Source: CAINVV01 sp964528535 (GTDB taxonomy: Bacteria; Bacteroidota; Bacteroidia; Bacteroidales; Prolixibacteraceae). Taken from it: 64,000 nt of DNA. The translations under genes were made by a program, and so were the position numbers. This document shows, piece by piece, positions 26,317 through 34,978 of the stretch (position 1 is the first letter of the stretch; each line of letters starts with the position of its first letter). Below the pieces are notes generated by a model that had not been told where the DNA came from, ran no database searches, and was given only the letters and a program-made list of their open reading frames with translations. The DNA lies in assembly GCA_964528535.1 (NCBI GenBank), contig CAZGSQ010000003.1:1-64000 (forward strand). The letters are read 5' to 3'.

Positions 26317-27003
26317 CTATTTTAAACTGCAGCCGCAGGATTTCTGCCTCGGTCTTTCACCCGCTACCGTGAAGCTGCAAACTTCAACCTTGCCTTTTGA
26401 ATAAGGTTTTGATTCTTCCAGAATCGTGATGGACCCGAATCCTGATAAGGATAAAGTCTCCAGATACTCAGACCTGGTTACTGAACCCGCCCAACATTCA
26501 GAGACTGCCACAGGATCCGTTCTATATTCTTCAGGAACTTGGGTTGTTGCATAGATGTCGCTCACCACAAAACGGCCACCCTGTTTGAGTATTCTGAAGA
26601 TTTCATGCCAAACAGCCGTTTTGTCTGTTGCATGGTTGATGGTGCAATTTGAAACCACCAAATCGGCAGTCTCATCCGGAAGATCAAGCTTCTCCAGTTC
26701 GCTGTGAATAAATTTAACATTGGTGACATCAAATTTCATCGCATTCATTCTGGCCGTTTCCAACATGCCATCTGAAATATCAATTCCATAGGCGAACCCA
26801 TCATCACCAGCCTGCTCTGCCATCCTCAATACATCAGTTCCCCTCCCACTGCCGAGATCTACGCAAATTTCTCCAGGCTGAACTTTTGAAAAATTGAGCG
26901 CCCCTCCACAGGAAAGACAACATTCTGTTTTCGCCAACTGACTGTATCTAAGATTTATGCTTGAGTAATCCATGTGTGTTTTACAATATTTTACCTCCTC
27001 CAT
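26317..27003 (-). CDS. ArsM-like SAM-dependent methyltransferase
   Basis: 228 residues from ATG at 27003 (a TTG two codons upstream is also possible). SAM motif I reads VDLGSGRGTDVL. The three conserved cysteine sites of arsenite methyltransferases appear to be kept: Cys28-Cys29 (ECCLSC), Cys120 (SNCTINH) and Cys170 (SECWAG). The C-terminus is KSCGCSLK, adding a CxC pair. Arsenite methylation, or methylation of a related metalloid or thiol, is therefore likely. It leads a codirectional run with the small peptide, radical SAM maturase and thioredoxin-reductase genes, and is divergent from a zinc-ribbon gene. No arsR, arsB or arsC neighbours are seen, which makes plain arsenic detoxification less obvious. 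Confidence 0.8.
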   Translation of the reverse strand: MEEVKYCKTHMDYSSINLRYSQLAKTECCLSCGGALNFSKVQPGEICVDLGSGRGTDVLRMAEQAGDDGFAYGIDISDGMLETARMNAMKFDVTNVKFIHSELEKLDLPDETADLVVSNCTINHATDKTAVWHEIFRILKQGGRFVVSDIYATTQVPEEYRTDPVAVSECWAGSVTRSEYLETLSLSGFGSITILEESKPYSKGKVEVCSFTVAGERPRQKSCGCSLK

Positions 27004-27015
27004 CGTCAACTGCTA

Positions 27016-27034
27016 AGTTCGTCATTATCGAACT
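27016..27034. promoter_or_regulatory. operator-like dyad upstream of ArsM-like gene
   Basis: AGTTCG (27016-27021) and CGAACT (27029-27034) are perfect 6-bp arms around TCATTAT, placed between the -7 box and the start codon of the ArsM-like gene. Suggests repressor control; the regulator is not in the window or not recognised. Confidence 0.45.
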
Positions 27035-27041
27035 GCCGGTA

Positions 27042-27049
27042 CAAAAATA
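27042..27049 (-). promoter_or_regulatory. -7 box of the ArsM-like/maturase operon
   Basis: On the minus strand this reads TATTTTTG, matching TAnnTTTG, 38 bp before the ATG at 27003. Confidence 0.5.
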
Positions 27050-27101
27050 GAAAAAATTATTTTAAATCGCATTAGTATCACTTAAATCTTTTTATTATCA
27101 C

Positions 27102-27109
27102 TATTTTTG
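27102..27109 (+). promoter_or_regulatory. -7 box of zinc-ribbon gene
   Basis: TATTTTTG lies only 4 bp before the ATG at 27114. If used, the transcript would start at or next to the start codon (leaderless). Confidence 0.4.
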
Positions 27110-27113
27110 CACC

Positions 27114-27569
27114 ATGAAGAATTTTTTCGCAGACAATCTGACCCAGGAAGAACTTAATTTGCTGTTTCATAGCGATGAGAAGTGTCTCGAATTTATTGCT
27201 TCCATGAAATGGGGTGAAGGATTTGAATGCAGAAAGTGCGGAAATACCAATTTTTGCATCGGAAAAACTCCTTTTTCGAGAAGGTGCACCAAATGTAAAG
27301 CGGAGGAATCCGCTACTGTTGGAACTATTTTTCACAATTGCAAATTCCCAATAAGCAAGGCATTTTACATTGCATTTCAGGTTTGTAAAGGGAATGAATC
27401 CATTTCAACCTACGAGTTTGCCCGAAGGCTTACTTTGCGCCAGATGACCTGCTGGAATTTCAAATCCAAAATAAGTTCTGCAATCCAGGCCCTAAACCAG
27501 CTTCCGGAGAACCAAAGGGAAGATGTGAGAAAGCTTTTTACTTATGAGGAAGTGACTAAAGTGATCTAA
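27114..27569 (+). CDS. transposase-type zinc-ribbon protein (stand-alone)
   Basis: 151 residues. CRKCGNTNFCIGKTPFSRRC with TKC is the zinc ribbon found at the N-terminus of IS1595-type transposases, followed by the typical helical TVGTIFHNCKFPISKAF segment. The DDE nuclease domain is absent and no terminal inverted repeats are seen, so it is not an active transposase. Either a remnant or a domesticated DNA-binding protein. It is divergent from the ArsM-like operon with a shared promoter region. Confidence 0.75.
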   Translation: MKNFFADNLTQEELNLLFHSDEKCLEFIASMKWGEGFECRKCGNTNFCIGKTPFSRRCTKCKAEESATVGTIFHNCKFPISKAFYIAFQVCKGNESISTYEFARRLTLRQMTCWNFKSKISSAIQALNQLPENQREDVRKLFTYEEVTKVI

Positions 27570-27766
27570 AGTGACCAAAGTTTGGGAGGTCGGAATGATG
27601 GACATATGCCACAAGCTATTCATTCATGAGACATTCCAACTTGAAATAGCTCTATGAACATAGTTATCTATTTTCATTTTTTCGACTATTTGTCCTATTT
27701 TTTAAAATAATCAAAAAAATAACAAATTCCTAACATTTGTCATTCAATGTTAACCTTATATTTCTT

Positions 27767-27774
27767 TAGTTTTG
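27767..27774 (+). promoter_or_regulatory. -7 box of the hydrogenase operon
   Basis: TAGTTTTG matches TAnnTTTG, about 89 bp before the first ATG at 27863. A TTTG further upstream (27736-27739) is too far away to be a standard -33. Confidence 0.4.
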
Positions 27775-27862
27775 GAAGTTGAAGCAATTACAACAAATGA
27801 TTCCGTTCCAGGAATGTCTTCCGGTTTAAACTGCTTTGACTAACTAAATACCTGAGAAACTT

Positions 27863-28363
27863 ATGATTACGCACGAAGAAATTTGCAGTGTTCATTCGAT
27901 GACAGAGGCTGAAAAGTACAGGTTGCTGGAGCAGGTGATGAATGACTATGATTGCAAAGAGAGCAACCTGATACAGATCCTGCACATGGGGCAAGCCATC
28001 TTTGGATATTTATCCCCTGAGGTACAATCATTTATAGCCGAAAAATTAGACATCCCCAATTCAAAAGTGAACAGTGTGCTCACTTTTTATTCTTTTTTCT
28101 CCACCAAGCCAAAAGGCAAATACACGGTAAGTATCTGTTTGGGAACAGCTTGTTACGTCAGGGGGGGAAAGGAGGTCGTCAACAAATTGAAAGAGGTGCT
28201 TTCGATTGATGTTGGTGAAACAACGGAGGACAAAATATTCTCGCTGCAGGTGATGCGGTGCATCGGAGCGTGCGGGTTGGCGCCAGCCATGACCATCAAC
28301 GACAAAGTATACAAGCAGGTAAATCCCAATAAATTGCATCGGATTTTAGGCATGTTGAAGTAA
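27863..28363 (+). CDS. hydC: [FeFe]-hydrogenase subunit, NuoE-like [2Fe-2S] protein (HydC)
   Basis: 166 residues, thioredoxin-like ferredoxin of the NuoE/HydC type. The 2Fe-2S ligands are Cys92, Cys97 (ICLGTACYVRGG) and Cys133, Cys137 (MRCIGACGLAP). In trimeric bifurcating hydrogenases this subunit passes electrons between HydB and HydA. First gene of the operon; the HydB-like gene starts 50 bp after its stop. Confidence 0.92.
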   Translation: MITHEEICSVHSMTEAEKYRLLEQVMNDYDCKESNLIQILHMGQAIFGYLSPEVQSFIAEKLDIPNSKVNSVLTFYSFFSTKPKGKYTVSICLGTACYVRGGKEVVNKLKEVLSIDVGETTEDKIFSLQVMRCIGACGLAPAMTINDKVYKQVNPNKLHRILGMLK

Positions 28364-28413
28364 ATCTTTCTCCACCTTAATTTAAGAACGGTTAACCAAA
28401 TTCCTCTCAACTT

Positions 28414-31400
28414 ATGTATATCAAATCTCTGAAAAATCTGACAAGCATAAAGAGTACTTTTCAGAAGCAGGAATCACAATATCAATTTGTTGCACACATT
28501 TGTTACGCAGCAGGGTGCCTCTCATCCGATTGCCGCGAGGTGAAGGATGCTCTGGTAAAAGCTTTGGAACATGAGAAATTGACAGAAAAAGTAAAGATCA
28601 ACCGGACAGGTTGCATGGGTGCCTGTTCGCTGGGGCCAACCTTGATCATCAATCCAGGACAGACACTTTACTGCAATCTGAAACCTTCAGACATGCCCCA
28701 CATTGTTAAAGAGCATATCAAGAAAGGGAAGGTTGCCACCAGATTTTGCTACAAGGATCCTGATACGGGCAAAGAGATTCCCAACATGCAGGAGATCAAT
28801 TTCTTCAAGCATCAGAAGAAGATAGTCCTCCGGAATTGCGGCACCATTGATTTTGGTTCCCTTGAGGAGTACATAGCCCATGATGGCTATTTCGCACTTT
28901 GCAAAGCCATTACGAAGATGACTCCGTCGGAGGTTTCAGATGAGGTGAAAAAATCCGGGATGCGTGGCAGAGGAGGCGGAGGATTTCCAACAGGCTTAAA
29001 ATGGGAGATGGCTTCCAAAGTCGAAAGTGACCAAAAATACATCATTTGCAACGCCGATGAAGGAGATCCGGGGGCCTTTATGGACCGTAGCCTTCTCGAA
29101 GGAGATGCCCATGCCGTGATTGAAGGAATGATCATTGGCGGCTATGCGGTGGGAGCTTCCAAGGGGATCGTCTACATTCGGGCTGAATATCCGATTGCCA
29201 TTGAGCGTTTGACCATCGCCCTCAAAGCCGCACAAGCCAAAGGATTGCTTGGAACAAATCTATTTTCTTCAGGATTTGATTTTGACATAGAAATCCGGAT
29301 TGGCGCCGGAGCCTTCGTCTGTGGAGAGGAGACAGCCCTCATGGCTTCTGTCGAAGGCCGCAGGGGCGAGCCTACCCAAAAGCCTCCCTTTCCCGTCCAG
29401 TGCGGGTTGTATGGCAAACCCACTGTCATCAACAATGTGGAGACATTTGGAAGTATTGCCCCCATCATCCTTCATGGTGCCGAATGGTTTGCTTCCATTG
29501 GAACTGAAAAGAGCAAGGGAACCAAGGTCTTTGCACTGGCAGGCGACATCCGCATGAAAGGGCTGATCGAAGTTCCCATGGGCATCTCGCTCGGAAAGAT
29601 TCTCTTCGACATTGGCGGTGGTATCCCGAAAAATAAAAATTTTAAAGTGGCTCAGACTGGTGGTCCTTCGGGAGGTTGCCTAACCGCTGAGCATCTCAAT
29701 ACGCCAATAGATTATGATTCACTGATCAAGCATGGAGCCATCATGGGATCGGGAGGACTGATCAGTGCAGATGAAGACACCTGCATGGTGGATATGGCCC
29801 GGTTTTTCATGGATTTTGTACAGGAAGAATCTTGCGGAAAATGTACTCCCTGTCGTCTGGGAACCAAAAGAATGTTGGAAATTTTGGAACGCATCACGAC
29901 AGGAAAAGGAGAGGCAGGGGATGTCGAAAAACTGATCGAATTGGGTACATCCATCAAGGAATCTGCGATTTGTGGTCTCGGACAAACGGCAGCCAATCCG
30001 GTGCTTAGTACCATCAAATATTTCAGACACGAATACGACGAACACATAGAAAAGAAACATTGCCGCTCGGGTGTCTGCAGCGAATTGTTCATTTCACCAT
30101 GTCAGAATGCCTGCCCGGCAGGAGTGAACGTTCCGGGATACATCGCACTCATCGCTGCCGGAAGGGTCAAGGATGCCTACAACCTGATTCGTCAGGACAA
30201 TCCATTTCCCTCCATCTGCGGAAGGGTCTGCACCCATCCCTGCGAGAGCAAGTGCCGGCGTGCTTCGCTGGACGAGTCGATCGCTATTGCCGATTTGAAG
30301 AGGTATGCTGCCGATTATGTGCTTAACTCGGATGAACCCTACATGAACCTGATGTTTCAGAAGAATGGCAAATCAGTTGGGATTATTGGAGCCGGACCCT
30401 CCGGGCTGACCTGTGGTTATTATCTTTCACGTCTCGGTTATACAGTTGATATTTATGAAGAAAAAGCTGTGGCAGGAGGGATTCTTGCCTATGGAATTCC
30501 AGAATACAGACAACCGAAGGATGTGCTGAAGAAGGAGATTGACTCGATCATTCAATCGGGTATCAACATTATTTACAACACAAAAGTCGGTGACCATGTT
30601 ACATTCGCTGAACTGAAGGCAAAATATGGTGCCATTTACATTGCCACAGGAACCCAGCTCTCCCGCAAAATTGGAATTGAGGGAGAAGAGAAAGAGGGTA
30701 TTTACCACGGTCTCGACTTTCTAAAGGATATTAACCTTAACAAGAAAGTAACTGTCAAAGGCGTTGTTGCTGTAATTGGAGGTGGCAACACTGCGCTTGA
30801 TGCTGCCAGGTCTGCCTTGCGCCTTGGCGCCGAAAAAGTGCACATTCTTTACCGCCGCACACGTGACGAAATGCCAGCCGATCGCCGGGAGATCCAGGAT
30901 GCTCTCGACGAAGGTATTATTCTGCACGAATTGGTTGCCCCGGTCAGGTTTCTTGGAAACGGAAATGTTCGCCAGATCGAATGCATGAAAATGGAGCCCG
31001 GCGAATTTGGGAAAGATGGCAGAAGAATCCCTGTTAAGCAACCAGATTCCCTTTTCACCCTCAACATCGACATGGCCATCCCGGCAGTCAGTCAATATTC
31101 GGATCTCCCATTTGTGACAAAAAAAGACGTTGAACTTACCGACTGGGGAACCTTTGTTGTTGACAGTACCACGCAGATGACGACCCAAAAGGGGGTCTTT
31201 GCCGGCGGGGATGTTGCCAGAGGTTCTGATGTGGTCATTACCGCCATCGCAGATGGGAAAGTTGCAGCAAAATCAATAGACAAATACCTTGGCGGGAAAG
31301 GCGTTCTCAATTCAGGAGAGCCCATCGAATTGCCCAACATGCGGCCCGACGAAGCCAATACCATCGAACATGAGCGCTTTCCAATGAGGTACCTGGATGA

Positions 31401-31500
31401 TGAGAAACGACGTAACAGTTTCGATGAAGTGGCGCAGGGTTTCCACAAACTCAATGCCATCGCCGAAGCCATGCGTTGTCTGCAATGTTCTAAACACTAA
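28414..31500 (+). CDS. hydB: HydB/NuoF-like flavoprotein fused to a GltD/NfnB-like FAD-NAD(P) module
   Basis: 1028 residues, about 400 more than normal HydB. Order: 2Fe-2S thioredoxin-like domain (Cys30, 35, 67, 71); NuoF FMN/NAD(H) core with RGRGGGGFPTGLKW (184-197); 4Fe-4S site ESCGKCTPC (Cys474, 477, 480) plus Cys520. The usual C-terminal 2[4Fe-4S] ferredoxin domain of HydB is replaced from about residue 560 by the GltD-type Fe-S domain (Cys563, 567, 602, 606, 610, 614) and an FAD/NAD(P) oxidoreductase (IGAGPSGLTCGYY from 658, and GGGNTALDAARS near 776). The extra module could add a second pyridine nucleotide site, for example NADPH. The hydA start is 18 bp downstream. Confidence 0.9.
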   Translation: MYIKSLKNLTSIKSTFQKQESQYQFVAHICYAAGCLSSDCREVKDALVKALEHEKLTEKVKINRTGCMGACSLGPTLIINPGQTLYCNLKPSDMPHIVKEHIKKGKVATRFCYKDPDTGKEIPNMQEINFFKHQKKIVLRNCGTIDFGSLEEYIAHDGYFALCKAITKMTPSEVSDEVKKSGMRGRGGGGFPTGLKWEMASKVESDQKYIICNADEGDPGAFMDRSLLEGDAHAVIEGMIIGGYAVGASKGIVYIRAEYPIAIERLTIALKAAQAKGLLGTNLFSSGFDFDIEIRIGAGAFVCGEETALMASVEGRRGEPTQKPPFPVQCGLYGKPTVINNVETFGSIAPIILHGAEWFASIGTEKSKGTKVFALAGDIRMKGLIEVPMGISLGKILFDIGGGIPKNKNFKVAQTGGPSGGCLTAEHLNTPIDYDSLIKHGAIMGSGGLISADEDTCMVDMARFFMDFVQEESCGKCTPCRLGTKRMLEILERITTGKGEAGDVEKLIELGTSIKESAICGLGQTAANPVLSTIKYFRHEYDEHIEKKHCRSGVCSELFISPCQNACPAGVNVPGYIALIAAGRVKDAYNLIRQDNPFPSICGRVCTHPCESKCRRASLDESIAIADLKRYAADYVLNSDEPYMNLMFQKNGKSVGIIGAGPSGLTCGYYLSRLGYTVDIYEEKAVAGGILAYGIPEYRQPKDVLKKEIDSIIQSGINIIYNTKVGDHVTFAELKAKYGAIYIATGTQLSRKIGIEGEEKEGIYHGLDFLKDINLNKKVTVKGVVAVIGGGNTALDAARSALRLGAEKVHILYRRTRDEMPADRREIQDALDEGIILHELVAPVRFLGNGNVRQIECMKMEPGEFGKDGRRIPVKQPDSLFTLNIDMAIPAVSQYSDLPFVTKKDVELTDWGTFVVDSTTQMTTQKGVFAGGDVARGSDVVITAIADGKVAAKSIDKYLGGKGVLNSGEPIELPNMRPDEANTIEHERFPMRYLDDEKRRNSFDEVAQGFHKLNAIAEAMRCLQCSKH

Positions 31501-31518
31501 CCAGCAAATTTTTCAATT

Positions 31519-33315
31519 ATGTCACTTGTAACACTTACCATCAACAATAAAAGCATCCAGGCCGAAGAGGGAATGACGATCTTCGAAGCAGCGAAACACA
31601 ACAATATTCTGATTCCCCATTTTTGTTACTTGGAAAATGTTCATCAGATTGGATCATGCAGAATTTGTGTTGTCGAAGTTGAAGGAGCCAGGAATCTAAT
31701 GGCTTCTTGTGTCACGGAAGTCAAAGAGGGCATGGTTATTCAGACGAACACAGCCAAGGTAAGAAAAGTCAGGAAGGTGCTCTATGAATTGATACTCTCC
31801 GACCACCCCAAAAATTGTCTGGGATGTCACCGCAACCAAAACTGCGAACTGCAGGATCTCGGAGAGCAGATTCAGATTGACGGGTTCAGGTTTGAAGGGG
31901 TAAAATCCAAAGATGTGGTAGACAGTACAAGCCCTTCCATTGTGCGCGACAGCTCCAAATGCATTCTTTGCCGTCGTTGCATCACCGTTTGCAATGAAAT
32001 TCAGGGAGTAGGAGTCATGAATGCCCATCACAGGGGCTTTGCCACCTTCATTGGTCCCTCCGAAGATGAATCCCTTGGCCAATCCATCTGCACCAACTGT
32101 GGCCAGTGCATTGTGGTGTGTCCGGTAGGGGCCTTGAAAGAAAAGGATTCAACCCAGCAAGTATGGGAGGCCTTGCTGGATAAAACCAAGACTGTGGTCG
32201 TGCAAACAGCACCTGCCGTGCGCGCTGCCCTGGGAGAAAAATTTGGCTTTGCACCCGGAACCCTTGTAACCGGCAAAATGGCCTCCTCGCTGCATGAATT
32301 AGGGTTCAACTATGTCTTTGACACCAATTTTGCTGCCGACTTAACCATCATGGAAGAGGGTTCGGAGTTTCTTTCAAGGGTAAACGATCAGCTCAATAGC
32401 ACCAAAGGTGCAGTGTTACCCATGATCACCAGTTGCAGTCCGGGATGGATCAAATTTGTGGAACATCAGTACCCTGACCATTTGGGTCATCTGTCGAGCT
32501 GTAAATCACCGCACATGATGCTCGGGGCGTTGGTCAAAACTTATTTTGCAGAAAAGATCCAAGTCGATCCGAAAGATATTTTTGTGGTCTCGGTGATGCC
32601 TTGTACTGCCAAGAAATTTGAGATTACGCGACCCGAAATGGAGTCACACGGATTCAGGGATGTTGACGCAGTCTTGACCACCCGCGAACTGGCCAGAATG
32701 ATCAAGGATGCAGGCATTGATTTTGCTGAGTTGCCGGACAAAGAATTCGACTCCCCACTGGGACTCTCATCAGGAGCTGCCGACATATTTGGCACTACCG
32801 GTGGCGTCATGGAGGCGGCTATCCGCACAGTTTATGAATTGGTAACAGGGCGTGAATTGCCAATGGAGGAACTTCATGTGAAACCACTTGTTGGTTTGAA
32901 GCAGATCAAAACAGCAGACTTGACCATAGAAAATGCCCTGGAACCCTACGCTTTTTTGAACGGAGTCACAGTTAAAGTAGCTGTCACCAGTGGATTAAGA
33001 GGAGCTTCAAAGTTAATGGAAGAAATTCGTCTTGGGAAAAGTCCCTACCATTTTATCGAAGTGATGGGGTGTCCCGGCGGATGTATCAGCGGTGGCGGTC
33101 AACCGCGCCCCGTCAATGATGCAGTTCGAATGAAACGTCTTGAGGCAATCTACCGTGAAGATGAAGGGAAAATTCTGCGCAAATCACATTTGAACGAAGA
33201 TATATCAACTTTGTACAAAGAGTTTCTGGGTCATCCCCTGGGACATCTTTCGCATGAGTTGCTTCACACAACCTATGTCAAAAGAGACAAGAATCGATTG
33301 ACTTCCGGCAAGTAA
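31519..33315 (+). CDS. hydA: [FeFe]-hydrogenase catalytic subunit, NAD(P)H-linked/bifurcating type
   Basis: 598 residues. N-terminal 2Fe-2S (Cys36, 47, 50, 64); His-Cys3 4Fe-4S site (His96, Cys100, 103, 109); two 4Fe-4S sites (148, 151, 154, 158 and 191, 194, 197, 201); H-cluster domain with TSCSPGW (Cys306), MPCTAKKFE (Cys362) and EVMGCPGGCISGGGQP. Produces or consumes H2; with HydB and HydC it should couple NAD(P)H and reduced ferredoxin. The L1 motif has Ser in place of the second Cys of TSCCPGW. The maturases hydEFG are not in the window. Confidence 0.94.
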   Translation: MSLVTLTINNKSIQAEEGMTIFEAAKHNNILIPHFCYLENVHQIGSCRICVVEVEGARNLMASCVTEVKEGMVIQTNTAKVRKVRKVLYELILSDHPKNCLGCHRNQNCELQDLGEQIQIDGFRFEGVKSKDVVDSTSPSIVRDSSKCILCRRCITVCNEIQGVGVMNAHHRGFATFIGPSEDESLGQSICTNCGQCIVVCPVGALKEKDSTQQVWEALLDKTKTVVVQTAPAVRAALGEKFGFAPGTLVTGKMASSLHELGFNYVFDTNFAADLTIMEEGSEFLSRVNDQLNSTKGAVLPMITSCSPGWIKFVEHQYPDHLGHLSSCKSPHMMLGALVKTYFAEKIQVDPKDIFVVSVMPCTAKKFEITRPEMESHGFRDVDAVLTTRELARMIKDAGIDFAELPDKEFDSPLGLSSGAADIFGTTGGVMEAAIRTVYELVTGRELPMEELHVKPLVGLKQIKTADLTIENALEPYAFLNGVTVKVAVTSGLRGASKLMEEIRLGKSPYHFIEVMGCPGGCISGGGQPRPVNDAVRMKRLEAIYREDEGKILRKSHLNEDISTLYKEFLGHPLGHLSHELLHTTYVKRDKNRLTSGK

Positions 33316-33318
33316 TTT

Positions 33319-34794
33319 TTAAGCTTTCAATTTCCAGTCGGCCCCCTCTTTGGTGTCTTTGATTTCAAAACCCAAAGCAGCAAGGCGGTCGCGGATCTGG
33401 TCGGAGGTTGCCCAATCCTTTTTAGCTTTGGCTTCTTGCCTTAATGTGAGCAAAAGCGCTACAACCTGTCCAAGGAGTTCGCCATTCCCATTTTCGAGGC
33501 TATCGCCGGATGGCTGTAATCCAAGCACATCGTACACCAATTGGGAATAAAGCTGGTGAAGTATTTTGAGATCACCTACCGTGATGGTCATGTTGCCATC
33601 ATTGACTGAGTTGATCATTTTTGCTCCGTCAAAAAGATGCGCGATCAGAATGGGACTGTTGAGGTCATCGTTCAGGGCATCGTAGCAATCGGCTTTCAGT
33701 TTTGAAACGTCAAAGGATGAAACATCAGCCGTCTTCAGGTTTTCAAGCAATGCCATGGCATTCATCAATCGCTCGAACCCTTTCTCTGCAGCCTGCAGTG
33801 CCTCGTTCGAGAAATCGAGTGGACTGCGGTAATGCGCCTGCAGCATAAAGAATCGAATGGTCATCGGGTTGTAGGCTTTCTCCAAAAGGGGATGGCTCCC
33901 GGTAAAGAACTCATCCAACTGAATGAAATTGCCCAGTGATTTGCCCATCTTCTGGCCATTGATAGTGATCATGTTGTTGTGAATCCAATAGTTGACTGTT
34001 GCGTGGCCAAAGCAGGCTACCCCTTGGGCAATTTCCGCCTCATGGTGCGGGAAGAGTAGATCAAGCCCACCTCCATGAATGTCAAACCGCTCACCAAGGT
34101 ATTTGGTGCTCATGGCCGTACATTCGGTGTGCCATCCAGGGAAGCCTGTCCCCCAGGGAGACGGCCAGCGCATGATGTGCTCTGGCAGTGCGCTTTTCCA
34201 CAATGCAAAATCAAGACCCGATCTCTTCTCATTTTGACCATCCAGGTCTCTGGTATTGGTATAAAGGTCTTCTATTTTCCTACCAGAAAGAATGCCATAC
34301 GGATGTTTTTTGGCATACGCTTCTACATCAAAATAGACAGAACCATTGGTTTCGTAAGCAAATCCGGCATCTAACATCTTTCTGACCGCTTCAATCTGTT
34401 CGATGATATGACCGGAGGCGGTTGGCTCTATACTGGGAGGAAGCACATTGAGCTGACCCATATTTTTGCGGTAGCTGTTGGTGTAAATCTGGACGATCTC
34501 CATGGGTTCAAGCTCCTCCACTTTGGCCTTTTTGGCAACTTTGTCTTCACCTTCATCTGCATCGTTAACGAGGTGTCCCACATCAGTGATATTTCTAACG
34601 TACCTTACTTTGTATCCGATGTGCTGCAAATAGCGGAAAAGCAGATCGAAGGTGATGGCCGGACGGGCATGCCCCAAATGCGCATTGCCATAGACCGTTG
34701 GACCGCATACATACATCCCGGCATGGTCCTCGTGAATGGGAACAAAAAGCTCCTTTTTGCGGGTCAGGGTGTTGTACAGGGTTAATTTTTCCAT
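33319..34794 (-). CDS. cysS: cysteine--tRNA ligase
   Basis: Charges tRNA-Cys. 491 residues with the class I HIGH motif as HLGH (YGNAHLGHARP), KMSKS as KMGKS (GQKMGKSLGN), and zinc-site residues in MYVCGPTVYG and GWHTECTAMS. C-terminal DALR anticodon domain with LTLRQEAKAKKDWATSDQIR. Convergent with hydA with only 3 bp between stops, so no room for a separate terminator. Confidence 0.97.
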   Translation of the reverse strand: MEKLTLYNTLTRKKELFVPIHEDHAGMYVCGPTVYGNAHLGHARPAITFDLLFRYLQHIGYKVRYVRNITDVGHLVNDADEGEDKVAKKAKVEELEPMEIVQIYTNSYRKNMGQLNVLPPSIEPTASGHIIEQIEAVRKMLDAGFAYETNGSVYFDVEAYAKKHPYGILSGRKIEDLYTNTRDLDGQNEKRSGLDFALWKSALPEHIMRWPSPWGTGFPGWHTECTAMSTKYLGERFDIHGGGLDLLFPHHEAEIAQGVACFGHATVNYWIHNNMITINGQKMGKSLGNFIQLDEFFTGSHPLLEKAYNPMTIRFFMLQAHYRSPLDFSNEALQAAEKGFERLMNAMALLENLKTADVSSFDVSKLKADCYDALNDDLNSPILIAHLFDGAKMINSVNDGNMTITVGDLKILHQLYSQLVYDVLGLQPSGDSLENGNGELLGQVVALLLTLRQEAKAKKDWATSDQIRDRLAALGFEIKDTKEGADWKLKA

Positions 34795-34923
34795 GGTCTT
34801 TTAATAAGGAGATCCAAGCGCAAAATTAGTATTTATTGGTTAAAATCAGATGTCTATCTGCAATCTTGTATGAATTTAGGAATATTGTCTGAATCAATCT
34901 GGTAACAAATAATTGAAAAACGT

Positions 34924-34938
34924 GTACCAATTTGGTAC
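34924..34938. promoter_or_regulatory. palindromic operator upstream of decayed antitoxin gene
   Basis: GTACCAATTTGGTAC is a perfect 15-bp palindrome with a central T, 9 bp before the -7 box TATCTTTG (34948-34955) of the antitoxin gene at 34979. Autoregulation by Phd/YefM antitoxins fits this placing. Confidence 0.55.
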
Positions 34939-34978
34939 TTTTTGACTTATCTTTGAATTGTATTATCAAAGTAAAATT

